64,000 nt of DNA from contig CAWKDV010000004.1 of the NCBI GenBank assembly GCA_963848495.1, positions 248,001-312,000 on the forward strand. The letters are read 5' to 3'. Positions 25,714 to 33,049 of the stretch are shown here, one piece after another. A program made the translations under genes and the position numbers. Within the stretch, counting starts at the first letter, position 1. Each line of letters opens with the position of its first letter. The DNA comes from JAICJR01 sp963848495 (lineage in GTDB: Bacteria; Actinomycetota; Thermoleophilia; Solirubrobacterales; Thermoleophilaceae). Under the pieces are notes generated by a model. The model was not told the origin of the DNA and did no database searches. It saw only the letters and a program-made list of their open reading frames with translations.

Positions 25714-26739
25714 TCAGACCTTCACGAGCTGGGTGCGGGCGAGCGCGGCGGCCGCCTCGACCTGGCGCAGGTAGTCCGGGAACTCCTCGGTGCGCAGCGC
25801 CTGCGGGCCGTCGCAGATCGCCCGCTCGGGCTCCGGATGGACCTCGACGATGATGCCGTCGGCGCCGGCCGCGGCCGCCGCGAGCGAGAGCGGCAGCACC
25901 CAGTCGCGCCGCCCAGCGGCGTGGCTCGGGTCGATCACCACCGGCAGGTGCGACAGCTCGCGCAGCACCGGCACGGCCATCAGGTCGAGCGTGAAGCGGT
26001 AGCTCGTCTCGAAGGTGCGGATGCCGCGCTCGCAGAGGATCACGTTCTCGTTCCCCTCCTTGAGCACGTACTCCGCCGACATCAGCAGCTCCTCGAGCGT
26101 GGACGAGAGGCCGCGCTTCAGGAGCACCGGCCGGCCGGCACGGCCAATCTCGGTGAGCAGCGTGTAGTTCTGCATGTTGCGCGCGCCGACCTGGACCACG
26201 TCGGCCACCTCGAGGATCGCCTCCAGGTCGCGCACGTCCATCAGCTCGGTGACCACGGGCAGGCCGGTCTCCTCCTTGGCCTCCGCAAGGAGAGGCAGGC
26301 CCGCGTCGCCGAGGCCCTGGAAGGAGTAGGGCGAGGTGCGCGGCTTGTAGGCGCCGCCGCGCAGCATCTGGGCGCCGGCGTCGCGCACGACGCGCGCGGT
26401 GTCCATCATCACCTCGCGCGACTCGACCGTGCAGGGCCCCGCGATCATGGCGAAGTTCCCGCCGCCGATCCTGCGGCCGTCGACCTCCACGACGCTGCGC
26501 TCGCCGCGCTTGTACTGCGCCGAGGCAAGCTTGTAGGGCTTGAGGATCGGAACCAGGTGGTCCACACCCGGGAAGCCCTCCAGGCCGAGGTTGGCGACGT
26601 GCTCGCGGTCGCCGATCGCGCCGATCACGGTTACGAGCTCACCCTTCGACACGTGGGTCTTCGCGCCCACGGTCTCGACGCGCTGGATGACCGCCGCTAC
26701 TTCGTCGGCGGTCGCGCCCTCTTTCATCACGATCATCAT
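25714..26739 (-). CDS. aroF: DAHP synthase with N-terminal regulatory domain
   Basis: 3-deoxy-D-arabino-heptulosonate 7-phosphate synthase, first shikimate enzyme, 341 residues. Residues 1-70 form the ferredoxin-like regulatory domain known from the Thermotoga type I-beta enzyme (MMIVMKEGATADEVAAVIQR, KGELVTVIGAIGD). The TIM barrel follows with FAMIAGPCTVESREVM, RGGAYKPRTSPYSFQGLG, LLKRGLSSTLEE and VIDPSHAAGRRDWV. The start is ATG-ATG at 26739. About 400 bases upstream are gene-poor and hold an aromatic-rich leader peptide and hairpin, implying attenuation control by aromatic amino acids. Confidence 0.95.
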   Translation of the reverse strand: MMIVMKEGATADEVAAVIQRVETVGAKTHVSKGELVTVIGAIGDREHVANLGLEGFPGVDHLVPILKPYKLASAQYKRGERSVVEVDGRRIGGGNFAMIAGPCTVESREVMMDTARVVRDAGAQMLRGGAYKPRTSPYSFQGLGDAGLPLLAEAKEETGLPVVTELMDVRDLEAILEVADVVQVGARNMQNYTLLTEIGRAGRPVLLKRGLSSTLEELLMSAEYVLKEGNENVILCERGIRTFETSYRFTLDLMAVPVLRELSHLPVVIDPSHAAGRRDWVLPLSLAAAAAGADGIIVEVHPEPERAICDGPQALRTEEFPDYLRQVEAAAALARTQLVKV

Positions 26740-26799
26740 CTGACTGCCTTTCTAAGCTGGAATCCTAGGGACGAGGGCTCGCAGGGAGCCGGCTGAGGC

Positions 26800-26853
26800 G
26801 GCGTCCGGCACTCGGATCTCGGTCGGTCGCTCGGGCGAGCGCGGCCGGACGCC
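26800..26853 (-). promoter_or_regulatory. Leader hairpin, candidate attenuator of the DAHP synthase operon
   Basis: On the minus strand a perfect 10-bp stem, GGCGTCCGGC (26853-26844) with GCCGGACGCC (26809-26800), encloses an inner hairpin CGCTCG-CC-CGAGCG. The first arm begins on the last base of the leader-peptide stop codon, so a ribosome at the end of the leader would mask it. There is no T-run after the stem, so it may act with Rho or on translation rather than as an intrinsic terminator. An alternative pairing GCCGG with downstream CCGGC is possible. Confidence 0.6.
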
Positions 26854-26942
26854 TAGATAAATCGCCAGGCGTAATAAAAGGCAGCGGGCACGCGGGCGCC
26901 GAGGGCGCTCGTCACTTCGGTCTGCGTGCCTGCGTGATGCAT
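26853..26942 (-). CDS. Aromatic-rich leader peptide upstream of DAHP synthase
   Basis: A 29-codon frame (ATG at 26942, TAG at 26853-26855) beginning MHHAGTQTEVTSALGARVP and ending AAFYYAWRFI. Five of the last eight residues are aromatic (F-Y-Y-A-W-R-F-I). It lies 113 bases before aroF in the same direction and is followed immediately by a strong hairpin. That is the layout of a ribosome-mediated attenuator sensing charged tRNA-Phe, -Tyr and -Trp. It is too short for standard gene finders. A GGGCAG precedes the ATG as a weak ribosome site. Coding is inferred from composition and position. Confidence 0.75.
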   Translation of the reverse strand: MHHAGTQTEVTSALGARVPAAFYYAWRFI

Positions 26943-27052
26943 CTGCCCGGTTTGTAGCAGTTCGTGGCGCGCAGGTCCAGCGTTTTGGCGGTCCTGGCAG
27001 CGCGGCTGAACGGCCGCAATGAGGGCGGCCCGAAATGTTGGGGCGACTCTAC

Positions 27053-27093
27053 CGTCAGGACTTTGGGGGCTATATACCCCCTAAGTCCTGACG
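27053..27093. terminator. Long hairpin downstream of the LysE gene
   Basis: A 17-bp inverted repeat with one mismatch: CGTCAGGACTTTGGGGG (27053-27069), loop CTATATA, CCCCCTAAGTCCTGACG (27077-27093). It lies 46 bases past the stop of the minus-strand LysE gene and about 110 bases before the aromatic leader peptide. Too long and GC-capped for a simple site, and no T-run follows on either strand. A terminator for LysE, a repeated palindromic element, or part of the DAHP leader are all possible. The rest of 26943-27138 shows nothing else I can name. Confidence 0.5.
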
Positions 27094-27138
27094 CTTGTGC
27101 GCGCAACCCTCGCCTGGGCCGCCCGCTATTGCCGCAGT

Positions 27139-27783
27139 TCAAGCCGTACTGGTTCGGCGCCCCGTCAGCGCCGCCAGCACGCCCAGCCCGATCAGCACCA
27201 CGCCGGTGATGAAGCGCTGCGCCCGCGAGAAGGCCGAGCTGCGCCGCAGCGCGCCGCCGACGGTGCCTGAGAGCACCGCGTAGACGCTGTCGCTCAGCAG
27301 GCCGAGCAGCACCCAGATCAGGCCGAGCACGGCTATCTGGGGCGCGGCGCTCTTGTCGGGGTCCACGAACTGGGGCAGGAAGGCCAGGAAGAAGAGCGCG
27401 GTCTTCGGGTTGAGCACGTTCACCACGATCCCCTGGCGGAAGACGCGCCGCAGGTCGAGCTCGCCGGCCCCGAGCGCGGGTCCGCCGTCGTCGCCGCGGC
27501 CGAGCAGCTTCTGGATGCCCAGGAAGATCAGATAGGCCGCGCCGATGAGCTTCACAGCCGAGAAGGCGACCGCCGAGGACACGAGCAGGGCCGACAGCCC
27601 CACCGTGGCCGCCGCGACGTGCACGAGTGAGCCGACGTGGATGCCGCCCACCGCGGTGAGCCCGGCGCGACGGCCGTGCTCGACGCTCTGGGTGACGATG
27701 TAGAGCACGGCGGGCCCGGGGATCGCCAGCAGCACCAGCGCCGCCGTGACGAACAGGGCGAGACGCGAGCTGTCGGGCAGCAT
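27139..27783 (-). CDS. LysE/RhtB family amino acid exporter, copy 1
   Basis: A 214-residue six-helix exporter. The family start LALFVTAALVLLAIPGPAVL is followed by VTQSVEHGRRAGLTAVGGIH (the conserved G-x-x-x-G-x-x-x-G-x-x-H loop), FRQGIVVNVLNPKTALFFLA with the NPK motif, and FLPQFVDPD. It would export amino acids such as homoserine, threonine or lysine, but substrates are not readable. It follows a paralogue by nine bases; the pair is downstream of hisC and aroH. Confidence 0.88.
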   Translation of the reverse strand: MLPDSSRLALFVTAALVLLAIPGPAVLYIVTQSVEHGRRAGLTAVGGIHVGSLVHVAAATVGLSALLVSSAVAFSAVKLIGAAYLIFLGIQKLLGRGDDGGPALGAGELDLRRVFRQGIVVNVLNPKTALFFLAFLPQFVDPDKSAAPQIAVLGLIWVLLGLLSDSVYAVLSGTVGGALRRSSAFSRAQRFITGVVLIGLGVLAALTGRRTSTA

Positions 27784-27792
27784 GCGACGAGC

Positions 27793-28440
27793 CTAACGCG
27801 CGTGCACGCTGCGGCGGCCGGTGAAGGCGGCGGTGAGGCCGAGGCCGATCAGCGCGCCGCCGGCCACGTAGCGCTCGATCGCCGGGAAGCGCGTGCTGCG
27901 CCGGAGCGCACCGCCGAGCCCGCCGGCGAGCAGTCCCCAGCAGCCGTCGCTGAACAGCCCGACCACGAGCCACACGACACCGAGCAGCGCGATCTGCGGC
28001 GCCACCGCCCGCGACGGATCGACGAACTGCGGCAGGAAGGCGAGGAAGAAGAGCGCGGTCTTGGGGTTGAGCGACTCGACCACGATCCCCTGGCGGAACA
28101 CGGGTCCCAGCTCGCGCTCCTCGCGCGGCCCGGCATCGCCGAGCTGGCTCCGCGACCCGCGCAGGAGGCGCTGGAGCCCGAGGACGATCAGGTAGGCGGC
28201 GCCCACGTACTTCACGACGCTGAACGCCGCCGCCGAGGACATCAGGAGCGCCGACAGCCCCACGACCGCCGCCGTGATGTGCACGCAGGTGCCCACGTGG
28301 ATTCCCAGCACGGATGCGAGCGCCGCGCGCCGCCCGCTCTCCACGCCGCGCGTGACGATGTAGATCACCGCCGGGCCGGGGATCGCGCAGAGCACGAATG
28401 CCGCGCCCGCGAAGACGAGCAGCGTCGACGGGCTCGGCAT
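27793..28440 (-). CDS. LysE/RhtB family amino acid exporter, copy 2
   Basis: A 215-residue paralogue of the next gene, sharing FCAIPGPAVIYIVTRGVE-type entry sequence (LVFAGAAFVLCAIPGPAVIY), ASVLGIHVGTCVHITAAVVG, VESLNPKTALFFLAFLPQFV and six hydrophobic segments. Its ATG overlaps the hisC stop by one base (TGATG), so it is coupled to hisC. Linkage to aminotransferase and chorismate mutase genes suggests export of an aromatic or related amino acid, which is an inference from context. Confidence 0.88.
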   Translation of the reverse strand: MPSPSTLLVFAGAAFVLCAIPGPAVIYIVTRGVESGRRAALASVLGIHVGTCVHITAAVVGLSALLMSSAAAFSVVKYVGAAYLIVLGLQRLLRGSRSQLGDAGPREERELGPVFRQGIVVESLNPKTALFFLAFLPQFVDPSRAVAPQIALLGVVWLVVGLFSDGCWGLLAGGLGGALRRSTRFPAIERYVAGGALIGLGLTAAFTGRRSVHAR

Positions 28441-29516
28441 CAGGCCAGCACCTCGTCGAGCGCCTGGAAGAAGCGCTGGTTCTCGGGCCGCGTGCCGTAG
28501 GTCACCCGCAGCCAGCCCTCCTGGCCGAGCGCGGTGCCGGCCCGCACGATCACGCCGCGCTTGGCCAGCCCGTTCACCACCTCGTCCTCGTCGTGGTCGC
28601 CCACGGACATCCAGGAGAAGTTCGCCTGGCTGTCGGTGGTCTCGAGGCCGCGCTCAGCGATCTCCTCCTCGAAGAAGAGCCGTTCCATCGCGGTGCGCTC
28701 AACGCGGCGAGCGACCTCGTCCTGGTGCATCAGCGCCTCGGCCGCCGCTGCCTGCGCCAGCGCGTTGACCGAGAACGGCTGGCGCACGCGGTCCACGCCG
28801 AGGCGGAAGTCCTCGGCGCAGAGGCCGTAGCCGACGCGCAGCCCACAGAGCCCGTAGACCTTCGAGAAGGTGCGCAGCAGCACCAGGTTGGGGTGGCGCT
28901 CGACCAGCGGCAGCGACTCGTCCGGGTCCTGCAGCGTCGAGAACTCCACGTAGGCCTCGTCGAGGATCACGCACACGTGCCGCGGCAGTGCCGCGACGAA
29001 GGCGTCCAGCTCCTCGATCGGCAGTGCGGTGGCCGTGGGGTTGTTGGGGTTGCAGACGATCAGGATGCGCGTGGCGGCGTTGACCTCGGTGGCCATCGCG
29101 TCGAGGTCGTGCCGGCCGTCCGCGTCGAGCGGCACCTCGATCGCCCGCGCGCCGGTCATCGCCGCCAGGTGCGGGTACATCGAGAACGACGGCCAGGCGT
29201 AGACGATCTCGGCGCCCGGCTCGAGCATCGCCTCCGCCGCCGCCAGCAGGATCTCGCAGGAGCCGTTGCCCACCGCCACGCGCCCGGCCGGCAGCTCGTA
29301 GCGGTCCGCCAGGCGGCCGCGCAGCTTGGCGGCGGTGGGGTCCGGATAGCGGTTGAGCGTGTGGAGCTGCGTCTCCACCGCCTCGAGTACGGCGGCGTGC
29401 GGACCCCAGGGCGTCTCGTTCGAGGCCAGCTTCACGATCTCCCCGTCGTAGGCGTACGTCGCCGCGGCCGGGTAGACCGGGATCGCCCGCATCCGGCTCG
29501 TGAACTCCATGCTCAT
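28440..29516 (-). CDS. hisC: Histidinol-phosphate / aromatic aminotransferase
   Basis: A 358-residue class I/II PLP aminotransferase of the HisC family. Visible are KLASNETPWGPHAAVLEAVE, NGSCEILLAAAEAMLEPG, the ILIVCNPNNPTATALP loop, VILDEAYVEF with the PLP-ring Asp, and the Schiff-base lysine in LRTFSKVYGLCGLRVGYG. HisC homologues in Actinobacteria often also serve phenylalanine or tyrosine synthesis, and placement directly after aroH makes an aromatic role likely. Start overlaps the aroH stop (ATGA). Confidence 0.9.
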   Translation of the reverse strand: MSMEFTSRMRAIPVYPAAATYAYDGEIVKLASNETPWGPHAAVLEAVETQLHTLNRYPDPTAAKLRGRLADRYELPAGRVAVGNGSCEILLAAAEAMLEPGAEIVYAWPSFSMYPHLAAMTGARAIEVPLDADGRHDLDAMATEVNAATRILIVCNPNNPTATALPIEELDAFVAALPRHVCVILDEAYVEFSTLQDPDESLPLVERHPNLVLLRTFSKVYGLCGLRVGYGLCAEDFRLGVDRVRQPFSVNALAQAAAAEALMHQDEVARRVERTAMERLFFEEEIAERGLETTDSQANFSWMSVGDHDEDEVVNGLAKRGVIVRAGTALGQEGWLRVTYGTRPENQRFFQALDEVLA

Positions 29517-29887
29517 TGCGCTCCCTGGAGGTCCTTGCGAAGGCTCACCGCCTCACGAAGGTAGACGTGCTGCGGCTCGCTGTCCTCGCTGGCGTAGCAG
29601 TGGAGCATCAGCCGGATCACGCGCGGCAGCGCCCCGGGCACGTCCATCTCGCGGGCGCAGATCAGCGGCACCGTGCTGAGCCCGATGCGCCGCGCCGCCA
29701 CGGCCGGGAACTCGGCGTTGAGATCGGTCGTGCAGGTGAAGATGCAGCTCACGAGGTCGTCGACCTGGAGCTTGTTGCGCTCGAGCACGGTGGCCACGAG
29801 CTCCTCGGTGGCCTCGAGGATCGCGGCGGCCTCGTTCGCTTCGACGGTGGTGGCGCCCCTCAGCGCTCGCAGTCTCACGGGCGCCAT
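29513..29887 (-). CDS. aroH: Monofunctional chorismate mutase, AroH class
   Basis: A 124-residue trimeric-type chorismate mutase like that of Bacillus subtilis, converting chorismate to prephenate. The N-terminus RLRALRGATTVEANEAAAIL has the active-site Arg, followed by VSCIFTCTTDLNAEFPAVAA, IGLSTVPLICAREMDVPGAL and CYASEDSEPQHVYLREAVSL. Length is typical. With tyrA, hisC, aroF and aroA in the same strand over 7 kb, it supplies prephenate for tyrosine and phenylalanine. Confidence 0.94.
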   Translation of the reverse strand: MAPVRLRALRGATTVEANEAAAILEATEELVATVLERNKLQVDDLVSCIFTCTTDLNAEFPAVAARRIGLSTVPLICAREMDVPGALPRVIRLMLHCYASEDSEPQHVYLREAVSLRKDLQGAQ

Positions 29888-29949
29888 TCTGACGTTGAGA
29901 GGCGGTATCCGGCGCTCAAGTCGCCGCGGCAGCCCGCCGATGCGACCGC

Positions 29950-30261
29950 ATGAACGGCACGAACGGCCATTCCGTCGCGCTCGGCGAGACCACGATGGCG
30001 CTCGAGCTCACGCTCCACGAGGCTGCAGCGCTCAGGCAGTGGCTGCTCAAGCCGGCGGACGACGGCACCACCGCGCTCGACGACGCTCTCGTGAACTCGG
30101 CGCTGAAGAAGCTCGGCGGCGCGCTCGATCGCATGGAGGCCGTGGCCAGCGTGCGCGTCGAGCTCGAGGACGTCGGCTTCGACGCGAGCGCGCTGAGCGA
30201 CGAGCAGATCGCGGATCTCGGCCGCCGCATCGGCCAGGCCTCGCACCGCGGCCTGCGCTAG
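29950..30261 (+). CDS. Small acidic protein of unknown function
   Basis: A 103-residue protein with no signal peptide or membrane segment. After a polar N-terminus (MNGTNGHSVALGETTMALEL) it is mainly helical, with TLHEAAALRQWLLKPADDGT, LVNSALKKLGGALDRMEAVA and DEQIADLGRRIGQASHRGLR. I do not recognise the family. It is divergent from aroH and convergent with the pseudouridine synthase gene, with which it shares a CTAG stop overlap (30258-30261). The clean acidic amphipathic protein against GC-rich background supports coding. Confidence 0.6.
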   Translation: MNGTNGHSVALGETTMALELTLHEAAALRQWLLKPADDGTTALDDALVNSALKKLGGALDRMEAVASVRVELEDVGFDASALSDEQIADLGRRIGQASHRGLR

Positions 30262-30953
30262 CTCGGCGCCTTCCGCAATCTCTCCACCTCGGCCGGGCTG
30301 AGCGGGCGAAACTCGCCCTCCGGCAGCTTCTCGAGCCGCAGCGGCCCGAACGCCGTGCGCTCGAGCTCCAGCACCCTGTGGCCGACGGCCTCGCACATGC
30401 GCCTCACCTGGCGCTTGCGGCCCTCGCGCAGCACGATCTCGAGCAGGCCCGCCTCGACCTGCCGCACCTTCGCCGGCGCGGTCCGGCCGTCGTCGAGCTC
30501 CACTCCCTCGCGCAATTGACGCAACGCCGCCTCCGCCATGGGCGCCGGCTCCACCCGCGCGCGGTAGGTCTTGTCGACCTCGTAGCGAGGGTGTGTGAGC
30601 TGGTTCGCCAGCTCGCCGTCGTTGGTGAGCAGGATCAGCCCGCTGGTGTCGGCGTCGAGGCGGCCGACCGGGTACAGCCGGCGCCGGCTCGGCACCAGCT
30701 CGACGACCGTGCGGCGGCCGTGCGTGTCGCGGGCGGTCGACACGACGCCGCGCGGCTTGTTGAGCGCGTAGACCTCGCGCGGCTCCGGGGCGAGCGGCTT
30801 GCCGTCGAGCGCGACGCCGCTCGACTCGTCGACGTCACGGGCCGGATCCGTGACGACCTTGCCGGCAACGCTCACGCGGCGCTCCGCGATCAGGCGCTCG
30901 GCAGCGCGTCTCGAGGCGACACCGGCGTGCGCGAGGTACCTCGCCAGCCTCAC
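30258..30953 (-). CDS. rluB: RsuA/RluB family pseudouridine synthase
   Basis: A 231-residue enzyme that isomerises uridine in rRNA. N-terminal S4 RNA-binding domain (residues 1-55: MRLARYLAHAGVASRRAAER, VSVAGKVV), catalytic domain with the Asp in YPVGRLDADTSGLILLTNDG, and LNKPRGVVST before it. REGRKRQVRRMCEAVGHRVL is the standard C-terminal block. Family assignment is firm; whether it acts like RluB (23S) or RsuA (16S) is less so. GTG start overlaps the nitrilase stop (GTGA). Confidence 0.92.
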   Translation of the reverse strand: MRLARYLAHAGVASRRAAERLIAERRVSVAGKVVTDPARDVDESSGVALDGKPLAPEPREVYALNKPRGVVSTARDTHGRRTVVELVPSRRRLYPVGRLDADTSGLILLTNDGELANQLTHPRYEVDKTYRARVEPAPMAEAALRQLREGVELDDGRTAPAKVRQVEAGLLEIVLREGRKRQVRRMCEAVGHRVLELERTAFGPLRLEKLPEGEFRPLSPAEVERLRKAPS

Positions 30954-31900
30954 TCTTCAGGGACTGCGGACTGCGGACTGCGGACTGCGGCACTGCCGTT
31001 CAGCGCCGCCGTAAGGAGGACGTCCTCTCTTCCGTAATGCCCCACGGCATCGAAGAAGCGCTTCGCGTGCAGCCCCGTGCGCAGGTCGCAGTCCGCGATC
31101 ACGATGCCCTCCCGGTCGTACAGGGGGCCCGCGATCACGTCGCCATCGCCGGGCTCGACGATCGCCGCGCCGCCGCGGCCAATGACCTCCTTGTCCGGCA
31201 GCGGCACCGGGAAGTCGTCCGGGAAGGCCGAGCGCGGAATGTACTGCGGCACCGAGACTACGAAGGCGCCCGACTCGATGGCGATGTGGCGCATGCTGGC
31301 GATCCAGGCGTCGTCGTCGTCGGCCGTGGGCGCGACCCAGATCTGCGGGCCGCCGCGATAGACCGCGTAGCGGGCGAGCGGCATGCGGTTCTCCCAGCAG
31401 ATGAGGCCGCCGATCCGCCCGACCGGCGTGTCCACCACCTGCAGGTCGTCGCCCTTGCCCACGCCGTGGAAGAGCCGTTCGTGATGAGTCGGCATCAGCT
31501 TGCGGTGGCGCCAGAGCAGCCCGTCCGGCCCGAGCAGCAGCAGCGTGTTGTAGAGCGAGCCGGGCCGCTCGCTCTCGCGCTCGTTGACGCCGATCGCGCA
31601 GTGGATGCCGTGCTCACGGCAGCCCTCCACGAGCCGCTCGACGAGCGGCCCGGGCACGTCCACCGAGTTGTCCCAGAGCTGCTCCCAGAGCTCGTCGAAG
31701 CCGCCGAAGCTGGACGCCTGCTTGGCCCAGGAGTTCGACTGGTAGAGCGGGATGAAGGTCTCCGGGAACACCGCCAGGCGGGCGCCCTGCGCCGCGGCGT
31801 CGCCCATCAGCGAGAGCGCCTTTTCGACCGACGCGTCGGCGTCGAGGATCACCGGCGTGGCCTGGATGGCGGCCACCCGAACCGTCTCGAAGCGAGTCAT
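30950..31900 (-). CDS. Nitrilase-superfamily carbon-nitrogen hydrolase
   Basis: A 316-residue hydrolase with the Glu-Lys-Cys triad: Glu in LAVFPETFIPLYQS, Lys in LLWRHRKLMPTHHERL, Cys in GGLICWENRMPLARYAV. The layout (WxxxSWxxQ-like start, HERLFHGVG loop) resembles true aliphatic/arylacetonitrilases rather than amidases or the NIT-FHIT group, so a nitrile-to-acid role is likely, substrate unknown. The ATG at 31900 overlaps the GNAT remnant stop (ATGA). The C-terminal dozen residues are encoded by a GGACTGC repeat array and probably are not functional. Confidence 0.85.
   Translation of the reverse strand: MTRFETVRVAAIQATPVILDADASVEKALSLMGDAAAQGARLAVFPETFIPLYQSNSWAKQASSFGGFDELWEQLWDNSVDVPGPLVERLVEGCREHGIHCAIGVNERESERPGSLYNTLLLLGPDGLLWRHRKLMPTHHERLFHGVGKGDDLQVVDTPVGRIGGLICWENRMPLARYAVYRGGPQIWVAPTADDDDAWIASMRHIAIESGAFVVSVPQYIPRSAFPDDFPVPLPDKEVIGRGGAAIVEPGDGDVIAGPLYDREGIVIADCDLRTGLHAKRFFDAVGHYGREDVLLTAALNGSAAVRSPQSAVPEE
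30961..30988. repeat. Four exact copies of the heptamer GGACTGC
   Basis: Four back-to-back copies of the 7-bp unit GGACTGC lie inside the 3' end of the nitrilase gene and code its last residues (AVRSPQSAV on the minus strand). The same unit returns in the hairpin after sodA at 59532-59602. No inverted partner is adjacent here, so it cannot form a hairpin on its own. Confidence 0.8.
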
Positions 31901-32243
31901 GGCCGGAGCATACGGCGGTACTCGACCAGGTCCAAGTGCAGATCGTGCGTGAACAGCTCGGCGCCGGACGGCCGCCAGCCCTCGCGCTCGTAGAAGGCGC
32001 GGGCGCGGGCGTTGTCGCGCGGCGTGCGCAGCATCGCCTCGCGGTAGCCGGCGCGGCGCGCCTCTTCGATCGCGGCGCCGTGGAGCTCCACAGCCGCGCC
32101 GGTGCCCCACCACCGCCGCGCGACGAACAGGTGCCACAGGTGCGCGAGTCCCGAGATCGGCGCGCGTACCTCACCGATCGTGCGCGCCGGGCAGAGGATC
32201 ACGTAGCCGACGGCGCGTCGCCATCGAGCGCGACCTGGTCCAC
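31897..32243 (-). pseudogene. GNAT acetyltransferase remnant, N-truncated and frameshifted
   Basis: Carries the second half of a GNAT fold: GYVILCPARTIGEV, AHLWHLFVARRWWGTGAAVE (acetyl-CoA loop region, R-x-x-W-G-T-G), NARARAFYEREGWRPSG. Upstream, VDQVALDGDAP lies in another frame, and one inserted base near 32213 would join it as DAPVGYVIL to give exactly 115 residues. The first two helices of the fold are absent because the DeoR gene begins at 32288. A shorter ATG start at 32202 would give 101 residues. The remnant overlaps the nitrilase start and probably serves only as its leader. Confidence 0.55.
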
Positions 32244-32265
32244 GGCCGGATTATGCCGCGCGCAC

Positions 32266-32283
32266 AATTACGCTAAATTACGC
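32266..32283. promoter_or_regulatory. Tandem AATTACGC repeats before the DeoR gene
   Basis: AATTACGCTA-AATTACGC, two identical 8-bp sites spaced 10 bp apart and ending five bases before the DeoR ATG. They are among the few AT-rich words in the area. DeoR-family repressors often bind such directly repeated sites, so autoregulation is plausible. Confidence 0.45.
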
Positions 32284-32287
32284 ACAG

Positions 32288-33049
32288 ATGCGCACTTTGG
32301 CTGATGAGAGGCGCAGCGAGATCGTCGAGCGGCTGCGGCGAGACGGCAGGGTCGTGGCGGCCGAGCTGGTGGCCGACTTCGGCGTGTCGCGCGACACCAT
32401 CCGGCGGGACCTCGACGAGCTTGCGGACGCCGGCGTGCTCAAGCGAGTGCACGGCGGCGCGCTCCCGGCCGCCGCAGGCGGCGCCCCCTACGCGGTGCGC
32501 TCGCGCCAGGCGGTGGCCGCCAAGGAGGCGATCGCCCACGCCGCCGCCGCGCTCCTTCGCCCGGGCCAGGTGATCTTCCTGGACGCCGGCACCACGGCGC
32601 TCGAGGTGGCGCGCGCGCTGCCGCCCGGCCTCGAGGCCACGATCGTGACCAACAGCCCGCCCGCGGCCTCGGTGCTCGCCGACCACCCGAGCGCCGACGT
32701 GGTGCTGCTCGGCGGCCAGCTCAGCAAGCACGCGGTGGCGGCGGTCGGCGGCTCCACGGTGGAGGCCGTGGAGCGCATCCTCGCCGACGTCTGCGTGCTC
32801 GGCGTCTGCAGCCTGCATCCGGAGATCGGCATCTCGGTGCTCGACCTCGAGGAGTCCTACGTCAAGCGCGCGATGATCGACCATTCCGCAGAGGTGATCG
32901 CGGTGACCACCGCCGAGAAGCTCGGCTCGACCGGGCCCTACGTCGTCGGCCCGCTCGACAAGCTCACGCACCTGGTCACCGACTCGACCGTGACCGAGGA
33001 CCGGCTCGCGCCGTTCCGCGAGCTCGGCATCGAGGTCGTCCTTGCGTAG
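32288..33049 (+). CDS. DeoR-family transcriptional regulator
   Basis: A 253-residue sugar-operon regulator. The N-terminal winged helix MRTLADERRSEIVERLRRDG ends in VADFGVSRDTIRRDLDELAD and LKRVHGGALPA (the classic DeoR signature). The C-terminal effector domain (DeoR-C, related to ribose-5-phosphate isomerase) has FLDAGTTALEVARALPPG, ATIVTNSPPAASVLADHP and VVLLGGQLSKHAVAAVGG. It likely senses a phosphorylated sugar and controls itself and the MFS and HAD genes downstream. No ribosome site precedes the ATG, so the message may be leaderless. Confidence 0.92.
   Translation: MRTLADERRSEIVERLRRDGRVVAAELVADFGVSRDTIRRDLDELADAGVLKRVHGGALPAAAGGAPYAVRSRQAVAAKEAIAHAAAALLRPGQVIFLDAGTTALEVARALPPGLEATIVTNSPPAASVLADHPSADVVLLGGQLSKHAVAAVGGSTVEAVERILADVCVLGVCSLHPEIGISVLDLEESYVKRAMIDHSAEVIAVTTAEKLGSTGPYVVGPLDKLTHLVTDSTVTEDRLAPFRELGIEVVLA

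Noticed and set aside
26912..27973. 353-codon minus-strand frame over LysE and its upstream region
   Set aside because: Shifted reading of the LysE gene continuing through the hairpin region; no domain and low-complexity content.
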